Shown here: positions 7,272 through 12,032 of the stretch, in pieces
How positions within the stretch are numbered: the first letter of the stretch is position 1
How the letters are laid out: each line of letters opens with the position of its first letter
From: Bacteroidota bacterium
GTDB taxonomy: Bacteria; Bacteroidota; Bacteroidia; Bacteroidales; Bacteroidaceae
Assembly: GCA_023415545.1 (NCBI GenBank)
Contig: JAEZKJ010000086.1
Span: 1-12,032 of the forward strand
Length of the DNA: 12,032 nucleotides
Direction: 5' to 3'
Made by a program: the position numbers and the translations under genes
Notes under the pieces: generated by a model
What the model was told of the DNA's origin: nothing
The model's database searches: none
Seen by the model: the letters and a program-made list of their open reading frames with translations, nothing else

Positions 7272-7377
7272 TAACTTTCTCATTTAACAGCGTGAAACAT
7301 CCATTTCACACTGCTATTCATCTGTTTCACAGTGTGAAACAGATGAATCACACTAAAAATTGAATTATCGAAAGTTA
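7272..7377. repeat. Nested inverted-repeat cluster built on a GTGTGAAACAG-like motif
   Basis: Two hairpins lie side by side. The first (7288-7313) has 10-base arms with one mismatch, cagcgtgaaa and tttcacactg. The second has perfect 15-base arms, attcatctgtttcac (7316-7330) and gtgaaacagatgaat (7334-7348), around a 3-base loop. Four copies of a TGTGAAA-type core (one of them CGTGAAA) alternate in orientation, and two carry the longer TGTGAAACAGATGAAT. An outer 8-base inverted repeat, TAACTTTC (7272-7279) and GAAAGTTA (7370-7377), brackets the cluster. There is no U-tract on either side, so a terminator is unlikely. It may be a REP/MITE-like interspersed element or an operator array for the flavodoxin gene. 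Confidence 0.7.
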
Positions 7378-7527
7378 GAAATTGTATTTAATATCAAAAG
7401 ATTTTATAAAAGATTATTTAAAGAGACAAGACTATTTCATATATTGCATTTACTAAAACAGAGACAACGTAAAACTATAAATGATAATAATCAAACTATT
7501 AATCTATATTAATTTAAAAAGAAGAAT

Positions 7528-8358
7528 ATGAAAAATTATTTTTTAACTGCAACGACTGCTTTAGCAATACTTTTTTCTTCGTGTGGTGCTCAGCAACAAA
7601 AAAAAGTAGATGAAAAAAAATCAGATACTAAATCACTTGTCTTATACTTCTCACAAACTGGTGCAACAAAGAGTGTAGCAGAAGAGATCCAAAAAGAATT
7701 AGGAGCTGATATAGAAGCTTTAGAATTAGATTCTCCTTATGTTGGAACATATGAAGAAACAATAAAACGAGTAGGCCAGGAGAGGGAAAGTGGTATTTTG
7801 CCTAAGATTATTACATTAAAATCAGATTTAAACAAATATGATACTATCTATTTAGGATATCCAATTTGGTTTGGAACTTATGCACTTCCGATAACATCAT
7901 TAGTTAAAGATCATGATTTTGCTAATAAATATATTATACCATTCTGCACATTTGGTAGTGGAGGATTGGAACCATCAATGGAAGATTTGAAAAAGGCTTT
8001 ACCTATGGCTAAAATAGCTGATAATGGTTTTGGTATTCGTAATGCAAGATTAAATGCTACAGCTAAGGAACTGAATAGATTCCTTATAGAAAATGGTTAT
8101 TTAGAAGGTTCAGTTGAAAAATTGGATGATTATTCTGAATTAAAAGAGGTTAGCGAAGAAGATAAAGCAATTTTTGATGCTGCATGTAGCAGTTATAAAT
8201 ATCCAATGGGGAAACCTGTTATGGTAGGTAAAAGAAGTACAAATGATGCTACTGACTATATTTTTAAGGTTGAAAATAATGGTGGAACTTCAACAATATA
8301 TATAACAGTTCTAAATGGAAAAGATTCTAAACCGGAGTTTACAAAAGTGGTAAGATAA
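7528..8358 (+). CDS. Lipoprotein flavodoxin (Flavodoxin_4-like) with an extra C-terminal domain
   Basis: 276 residues. The signal peptide ends in the lipobox LFSSC with lipidated Cys19, followed by a charged linker (22-34). The flavodoxin domain (about 36-192) has the FMN phosphate loop YFSQTGATKSVAEEI (40-54), the LGYPIWFGTYALPI segment (109-122) and FCTFGSGG (139-146), all expected flavin contacts. The last 80 or so residues form an extra region, with YPMGKPVMVGK and a beta-rich end, that is absent from ordinary flavodoxins. It should be an envelope-anchored flavin electron carrier or reductase; its partner and substrate are unknown. A purine-rich stretch (AAAAAGAAGAA) precedes the ATG. The gene stands alone behind a repeat-rich spacer and is followed by a hairpin. 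Confidence 0.88.
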   Translation: MKNYFLTATTALAILFSSCGAQQQKKVDEKKSDTKSLVLYFSQTGATKSVAEEIQKELGADIEALELDSPYVGTYEETIKRVGQERESGILPKIITLKSDLNKYDTIYLGYPIWFGTYALPITSLVKDHDFANKYIIPFCTFGSGGLEPSMEDLKKALPMAKIADNGFGIRNARLNATAKELNRFLIENGYLEGSVEKLDDYSELKEVSEEDKAIFDAACSSYKYPMGKPVMVGKRSTNDATDYIFKVENNGGTSTIYITVLNGKDSKPEFTKVVR

Positions 8359-8390
8359 TATCTGATATAGTTATCAATTAATAAAAAAAC

Positions 8391-8451
8391 AAAACTATAA
8401 AAGTTTACAACCGGATAATAATATTTGAAAGTTATAAGCTTTTATAGTTTT
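8391..8451. terminator. Long-loop hairpin terminator between convergent genes
   Basis: Perfect 13-bp arms, aaaactataaaag (8391-8403) and cttttatagtttt (8439-8451), enclose a 35-base loop. The minus strand continues into a T-rich run (from the poly-A at 8384-8389), which suits termination of the minus gene ending at 8495. The plus-strand side serves the flavodoxin gene less well. Confidence 0.6.
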
Positions 8452-8494
8452 AAATAATATAGGGTTATAAAGAGTAGTAATCACAAATTTCAAA

Positions 8495-8923
8495 TTAGTA
8501 TCTCCAGAATGTGAAATAATTACCATTAAACTCTGAACTCCATCTTTTTCCTGAATTGACAAAATTGTCTATTAAATTATATACTTGCTCAATTATTAAA
8601 GATAGATTGCAAAATTTTAAATCGTTTTCCAAACATTCTACTTCACCTCGCTTATAATAGCTCTTGATATTAATATTGCTTGTATCAAATTCATAAATAA
8701 AACTGATATTATAATTTAAATCTTGCTCTTCTATATCATCTTCATTGAAAAAATAATCTGAAAGAATTTTATTATTCTCCTCATATTGAGCTGCATTTAT
8801 ATAAAATATTTCGCTATCATCATTATTTAAAGAGATAAATGAAAGTAATACTCTATTAATATCTCTATTGTCTAGAGCTACCGTTATCTCCTTTATAAGT
8901 TTATCATTTAAAGGTTTTATCAT
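8495..8923 (-). CDS. Small acidic protein of unknown function
   Basis: 142 residues. I do not recognise the family. The protein has no signal peptide or membrane helix and is strongly acidic in the middle (FFNEDDIEEQDLNYN, about 58-72), with an aromatic C-terminus (RWSSEFNGNYFTFWRY). A predicted helix, LIIEQVYNLIDNFVNSGKRW, precedes that end. Size, acidity and a soluble alpha/beta pattern resemble immunity proteins of polymorphic toxin systems, but no toxin gene is visible, so this is only a guess. The start is the ATG at 8923. No exact TAnnTTTG lies close upstream; the nearest minus-strand match (TAGCTTTG, 9211-9218) is about 290 bases away. The continuous frame and the downstream hairpin at 8391-8451 support a real gene. 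Confidence 0.7.
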   Translation of the reverse strand: MIKPLNDKLIKEITVALDNRDINRVLLSFISLNNDDSEIFYINAAQYEENNKILSDYFFNEDDIEEQDLNYNISFIYEFDTSNINIKSYYKRGEVECLENDLKFCNLSLIIEQVYNLIDNFVNSGKRWSSEFNGNYFTFWRY

Positions 8924-9044
8924 ATTATGTATGTGGGGAAGTTATACTTTTCTCTATATTTAATGTGAAATCTATAAAAGTTAATAGGATTTTTTAGGAT
9001 TTATCTCATTAATATATTAAGAGTACTCTTCTTTTAAATGATTA

Positions 9045-9245
9045 ATGACTTTTCTCTTTTTATATATTTTGAAAAATAAAGAGAATAGTAGAAATAGCGT
9101 AAATAATAGTGATTGTGTTTTCATGGTATTAATTAGTCTTTTCGTTTATTCTTTGTGTTTTTTATTATTTGTGTATTTATTTGTAAAATTAGGAATAATA
9201 ATAAATAAAACAAAGCTATATTTATTATTATTTCCTATTTTATAA
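9045..9245 (+). CDS. Doubtful small hydrophobic protein
   Basis: 66 residues: a short basic, polar segment (KNKENSRNSVNNSD, 10-23) followed by one or two hydrophobic stretches (about 25-51 and 56-66). No homology is recognised and no ribosome-binding site or promoter is visible. In DNA this AT-rich, open frames of this length rich in Phe, Leu and Ile arise by chance, so it may not be a gene. It is kept only because it fills an otherwise empty gap and would be the sole plus-strand gene among minus-strand neighbours. Confidence 0.18.
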   Translation: MTFLFLYILKNKENSRNSVNNSDCVFMVLISLFVYSLCFLLFVYLFVKLGIIINKTKLYLLLFPIL

Positions 9246-9261
9246 AAATGGCTTGATAAAG

Positions 9262-9285
9262 AACTCTACTCTATAAGTAGAAGTT
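9262..9285 (-). terminator. Possible weak terminator of the 364-residue gene
   Basis: Arms aactctact (9262-9270) and agtagaagtt (9276-9285) pair over 9 bp with one bulged base around a 5-base loop, directly after the minus-strand stop at 9287-9289. The following minus-strand sequence (GTTCTTTAT) is only moderately T-rich. Confidence 0.35.
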
Positions 9286-9286
9286 G

Positions 9287-10381
9287 TTAGTAAAACCAAT
9301 TAATAGGTTTATAAACAAACTTATCGATATACTTTTTCATTTTATTGATATATCGGAGAGTGCTACGGCTATATAGTGGAATTGTATTTCCTGCTCTTTT
9401 AATTCTTGATATTAATTTATTCATTCTTAAAATCTTCTCTTCATCGCTAATTTCAACTATAAAATCAAATTTATCAATAAATGAAGATACTCCTCTCTGT
9501 GCAGGTGATACATGGCCAATACACTCATTGTCTGTTATATATAGATTCTCATCTTTATAAAAATAGCAGATATTATTTTTAGGAAGATGGAATTTCTCTT
9601 CAATATCATCGATAGGTTCTTCAAGTTGATATTCATCATAATTATTGAAAATCCAGAAAGCATTGTTTGGATCCTCTTTCGATATTTGATATATATGTCC
9701 TGATTGAACAACCATATATACACTACTATTAACTCTTCTCTCTATAAGAGCAACTTTTGCATATCCATACATATCGATTTCAGTACAAAGTGCAACGTTT
9801 GGCAATACATTGCAATTATCTGTAAAGGTTATAGAGAATAGGTCTAATTTCTCATCAAAGCTCAAATTTCTCCAATCTCTTCTAAAGATCTCCAATGTTT
9901 GATAAGAAATAGTTAAATATAATTTTTTCTCTTCCTTACCCTTTTTAGGCCATATAAACCTTGCTCTCTCGGGTAAGAATTCAAGTAGTGAAGAGGCAAA
10001 AGCATTTTTTATAGCATTTCTAAAGAATGGATGACCAATAATATACTCTTCTTTATCTTTTAAAAAAAGTTCTTGATTAAAATAAAGATCAGATGACAGA
10101 TCATCTAAATTAGATGAAACAATATCTATTAATTCATCAATATGAATAGATTTTTCTTTGTAATCCGGTGCAAAAAGGGTGATATATCCATCTTTTGTAA
10201 TATCATCAACCTCTAACATCTCATCTGTATCCTGATCGATATATAAGTTTCTTTTGAACTCTTCAGAATATCCATACTCCTTTACTAATTTTTGAAGAAT
10301 AAAAATACCCTCTTCACCTTGAAAGAATTCATAAATTAACTCACCAAAAAATGACTTACCTTTTGTCTTTTCTGTTTGCAT
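9287..10381 (-). CDS. 364-residue protein of unknown function
   Basis: I do not recognise the family. The protein has no signal peptide or membrane helix and looks cytosolic. The first half is acidic (for example DQDTDEMLEVDDITKDG, about 49-65, and DELIDIVSSNLDDLSSDLYF). A central part, GHPFFRNAIKNAFASSLLEF then LPERARFIW, may be a helical core. The C-terminus is basic (about 320-364, with RMNKLISRIKRAG and KKYIDKFVYKPINWFY), which could contact nucleic acid or membrane; that is speculation. The start at ATG 10381 is the first in frame and has a TATATTTG motif about 75 bases upstream. A small bulged hairpin (9262-9285) abuts the stop. Neighbours on both sides are minus-strand genes of accessory type, but spacers of 242 and 363 bases argue against one tight operon. 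Confidence 0.75.
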   Translation of the reverse strand: MQTEKTKGKSFFGELIYEFFQGEEGIFILQKLVKEYGYSEEFKRNLYIDQDTDEMLEVDDITKDGYITLFAPDYKEKSIHIDELIDIVSSNLDDLSSDLYFNQELFLKDKEEYIIGHPFFRNAIKNAFASSLLEFLPERARFIWPKKGKEEKKLYLTISYQTLEIFRRDWRNLSFDEKLDLFSITFTDNCNVLPNVALCTEIDMYGYAKVALIERRVNSSVYMVVQSGHIYQISKEDPNNAFWIFNNYDEYQLEEPIDDIEEKFHLPKNNICYFYKDENLYITDNECIGHVSPAQRGVSSFIDKFDFIVEISDEEKILRMNKLISRIKRAGNTIPLYSRSTLRYINKMKKYIDKFVYKPINWFY

Positions 10382-10456
10382 GTAATACCTAGTTTATTTA
10401 GTCTGGTTAAAAATAGATTATAAAAGCTTGTCCTATTTTATATTGACAAACTAAAA

Positions 10457-10464
10457 CAAATATA
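10457..10464 (-). promoter_or_regulatory. Possible -7 element for the 364-residue gene
   Basis: The minus strand reads TATATTTG, an exact TAnnTTTG match, implying a leader of about 70 bases to the ATG at 10381. No clear -33 element is seen, and the surrounding sequence is so AT-rich that a chance match is possible. Confidence 0.35.
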
Positions 10465-10519
10465 TATAAATAATAGATAATTTAAGTTTTTATACAAAAA
10501 AACATTTATAAATAATAAA

Positions 10520-10550
10520 AGTAGAGGTCGTTATCACAACGACCTCTACT
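10520..10550 (-). terminator. Hairpin terminator of the Mrr-like gene
   Basis: Perfect 13-bp arms, agtagaggtcgtt (10520-10532) and aacgacctctact (10538-10550), close a 5-base loop. On the minus strand the stem runs into a short T stretch (CTACTTTTATTATT). It lies 73 bases past the stop of the membrane-anchored Mrr-like gene and upstream of the next gene's promoter. Confidence 0.75.
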
Positions 10551-10623
10551 AAAAGTCAATTAAATTTATAAATTAAAAGTCAGAAAATTGTATAATTAAA
10601 CTATATAAAAAATATCTGATTCT

Positions 10624-11259
10624 TTAAAATGAACTCAAAATCTTATTATCGCTGCTACATATAAAATCTAATAGAGTCACTCCTGACAATATTATTAAAT
10701 TACTATTACTATAGAAATCATAAAGTTCTTTTGAAATTTTACCGGTATGAATAAAAATGCCAATGCCGGAAGATAATCCTTTGAATTTATCTATTGATAG
10801 TATATACATAAATTCTTGGATGTGGCTATGTTCAAGGTAACAGAAATCTTTTTTCGATTTTATAACCCAAACATCTCCCTCTATAATCACTCTACCATCA
10901 ATTATACCATCATTGTTACACCTTTTATTTCTAATTAATTGATATCCATTCCTCTCGAAAGCAGATAATATCACCTCTTGAAAAATGAAAGAGTTCATAT
11001 TTGTTAAATAATTAAGAACAGTTTCTTTTTTATCCTCTTTTAAATAAAGTTGTTCTATCTTATTTATCTCTCTTTTTGCTTTTCTTTTGCAGTGGCTTCT
11101 GAATAAGGGACACCTCAAATAATATTTTATAAATATTAGAATTATAAATATTGATGTAATAAAATAGAGAATGCAGACAGGGAAAAATCCTGATAAAATT
11201 ATGCCTAGTAAAGATATAAGGTATGCTACAATGAACAATACTTTAAAATTGAGTTTCAT
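10624..11259 (-). CDS. Membrane-anchored protein with an Mrr-like restriction-endonuclease domain
   Basis: 211 residues from ATG 11259. Two adjacent membrane helices (about 7-24 and 27-45) and a basic linker (CKRKAKREINK) lead to an Mrr_cat-like domain (about 88-203): FQE (Glu95), ERNGYQLIRN, then GIIDGRV (Asp121), VWVIKSKK and a closing GIGIFIHTGKISKELYDF and ILSGVTLLDFI, in Mrr order. In Mrr enzymes the core is D...(Q/E)xK cleaving DNA; here the Q/E position is Lys134 and the final Lys is Lys136. Loss of that ligand could mean an inactive or divergent nuclease. Membrane anchoring suggests action on DNA or RNA near the membrane, which is inference. A GTG start at 11280 would add seven residues; a -7 motif upstream fits either start. 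A hairpin terminator follows at 10520-10550. Family assignment rests on motif order read by eye. Confidence 0.75.
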   Translation of the reverse strand: MKLNFKVLFIVAYLISLLGIILSGFFPVCILYFITSIFIILIFIKYYLRCPLFRSHCKRKAKREINKIEQLYLKEDKKETVLNYLTNMNSFIFQEVILSAFERNGYQLIRNKRCNNDGIIDGRVIIEGDVWVIKSKKDFCYLEHSHIQEFMYILSIDKFKGLSSGIGIFIHTGKISKELYDFYSNSNLIILSGVTLLDFICSSDNKILSSF

Positions 11260-11280
11260 AATGTGTTGTTTTATAGCCAC

Positions 11281-11612
11281 TAACCGGCTTTATTATGGTG
11301 CAAACTTAAATAAAAACTTTATCATTAACTAATAAATATAATAAAGTTTTTTCTTATGAATTTAAATTATAGTACAGCTATCGAAAAACGATTTATAATA
11401 TAAATAGTAAATGATATAGAAAAGAAACTAATAGGAGAAATATTATGGAATAAACCGAAAGTAAATGAATATTTCTAGATAGCATATTATGATATTCTCT
11501 GTTATTTTGTTAATAAATGTCAATAACTGAAATTTAATTATCATTTTATAATTTTTATAAAACAGGAATATATACATTCGCAGCATAAAGTTTCGATAAC
11601 TATAAAACGACG
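11281..11612. other. AT-rich spacer with no gene seen
   Basis: 332 bases. Apart from the promoter of the Mrr-like gene at its left end it holds only a short hairpin-like stretch (ATCG, five A, CGAT near 11379) and an AT-only inverted repeat (11544-11550 with 11556-11562). I see no open frame of interest on either strand. Confidence 0.5.
11301..11308 (-). promoter_or_regulatory. Bacteroidota -7 element for the Mrr-like gene
   Basis: The minus strand reads TAAGTTTG, an exact TAnnTTTG match. A TTAG that could stand in for the -33 element lies 20 bases upstream (11329-11332). Initiation near 11294 would be upstream of both the GTG (11280) and ATG (11259) start candidates. Confidence 0.5.
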
Positions 11613-11623
11613 ATGTATAAAAA

Positions 11624-11893
11624 TCATAGGAAATTAAGTTTATCCTTTATTCTCTTTTCACCAGTTTTATGTAACGATGATAAAAGTTCAGCATTAAAAA
11701 ATAATAATGCTTTAGAACAAGAGATATCAAAGGAAATATTTTCGAATTCACTTACTCGTTTAGAGTCTTATAATTCGAGAAATGCAATCTATTTTTCATC
11801 TTCAGATGCATCAACAACATCTATTGAAAAAAATGTTTCACAAATTTCAATTAGTGGAATGGTGGGAATGCTATCTCTATATTCATCAAACAT
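11624..11893 (-). pseudogene. Possible decayed small gene with two in-frame stops
   Basis: Read on the minus strand from ATG 11893, one frame gives a protein-like 34-residue start (MFDEYRDSIPTIPLIEIC, then ETFFSIDVVDASEDEK). It is interrupted by TAG (11789-11791) and, six codons later, TAA (11768-11770), and then continues for 47 codons to TGA (11624-11626). About seven stops would be expected by chance in a stretch this long at this base composition; only two internal ones are found. A TATATTTG promoter motif lies upstream (11950-11957). An overlapping plus-strand open frame (11613-11966, 117 codons) is serine-rich without recognisable domains and is best explained as the antisense of this remnant, though it could be the true gene. 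The opening loosely recalls PrtN-like phage activators (IPLIEIC then FF), which is only a guess. Confidence 0.3.
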
Positions 11894-11949
11894 TAAACGG
11901 ACTATACTTACTAATTATTATCCTACACCCATTTCTTACACATCCAAGT

Positions 11950-11957
11950 CAAATATA
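11950..11957 (-). promoter_or_regulatory. -7 element upstream of the decayed gene
   Basis: The minus strand reads TATATTTG, an exact TAnnTTTG match, with a TTTTTT stretch about 20 bases upstream as a rough -33 element. Initiation near 11943 would leave about 50 bases before the ATG at 11893. It supports a former or present minus-strand gene there. Confidence 0.35.
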
Positions 11958-12032
11958 GTCAACTAGCTTAATAAAGAAAAAACAGAAAAACAACACAAAA
12001 TGCATATCAGATAAATATCAGATATTATTAAT

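Larger units (their letters stand above)
7070..7527. other. Non-coding spacer with hairpins and repeats between divergent genes
   Basis: 458 bases without a convincing gene. From left to right it holds the promoter of the CD225 operon, a bulged hairpin at 7141-7165 (arms ataag/cttat and gtttt/aaaac), an 11-base direct repeat TTAGGATTAAA at 7188-7198 and 7219-7229, and the inverted-repeat cluster described separately at 7272-7377. The last 150 bases before the flavodoxin ATG are AT-rich with no exact TAnnTTTG motif, so I cannot place its promoter. Confidence 0.6.
8924..9286. other. AT-rich spacer with a 12-base perfect palindrome
   Basis: 363 bases with no convincing gene apart from the doubtful 66-residue frame listed separately. 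It holds the perfect palindrome AAGAGTACTCTT at 9019-9030, a minus-strand TAGCTTTG at 9211-9218 that could be a distant promoter for the 142-residue gene, and a small bulged hairpin at 9262-9285 beside the stop of the 364-residue gene that may act as its terminator. Confidence 0.45.

Noticed and set aside
7272..7377. CRISPR-like repeat array
   Set aside because: The repeats alternate in orientation and vary, there are no equal-length spacers, and no cas genes are present.
11613..11966. 117-codon plus-strand open frame with a hydrophobic start (SFILFSPVLC)
   Set aside because: It is serine-rich with no domain, the lipobox-like stretch is not canonical, and no promoter or ribosome-binding site is visible on the plus strand. 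The opposite strand reads as a more protein-like broken gene with a promoter motif, so I treat this as its shadow while leaving the alternative open.

Overview
The window looks like a chromosomal segment of an AT-rich member of the Bacteroidota, most likely the order Bacteroidales; I cannot place the genus. Four things support this. Several genes are preceded by the Bacteroidota sigma-factor -7 motif TAnnTTTG, and few have a clear Shine-Dalgarno sequence. Two lipoproteins have typical lipobox signal peptides (LLSGC, LFSSC). One kinase follows the Bacteroidota plan of periplasmic TPRs plus one membrane helix. Genes are separated by AT-rich spacers and long hairpin terminators. No tRNA, rRNA, CRISPR array, transposase or integrase was seen.

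Layout. Positions 1-53 hold the tail of an upstream gene, followed by a terminator. At 269-3358 two tandem + strand genes encode a complete but sensor-poor histidine kinase and a TPR-bearing relative in which the catalytic motifs have decayed. A perfect 18-bp hairpin separates them from a convergent, secreted M3-family metallopeptidase lipoprotein (3426-5537, minus). Divergent from that is a KefF/MdaB-type NAD(P)H oxidoreductase (5658-6212). A second hairpin separates this from a minus-strand pair: a CD225/dispanin protein (6791-7069) followed by a DUF2752 protein (6391-6771). A 458-bp spacer (7070-7527) holds a cluster of inverted repeats and leads into a lipoprotein flavodoxin (7528-8358).

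The right third (about 8495-12032) is accessory-looking and mostly minus strand. It contains two genes I do not recognise (142 and 364 aa), a membrane-anchored protein with an Mrr-like restriction-endonuclease fold whose Q/ExK motif is altered, and probable remains of a decayed gene that still has a recognisable promoter.

How the genes work together. The best candidate for an unusual system is the kinase pair. Gene 1 keeps H, N, G1, F and G2 boxes but has only about 80 periplasmic residues and no TPRs. Gene 2 keeps a roughly 375-residue TPR sensor but has lost the phosphoacceptor histidine and the ATP-binding motifs. The two look complementary and could act as a sensor/catalyst heterodimer. 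No response regulator lies nearby. The dispanin-DUF2752 pair is probably an envelope-protein operon. The peptidase and two flavodoxin-fold proteins are ordinary metabolic or envelope functions.
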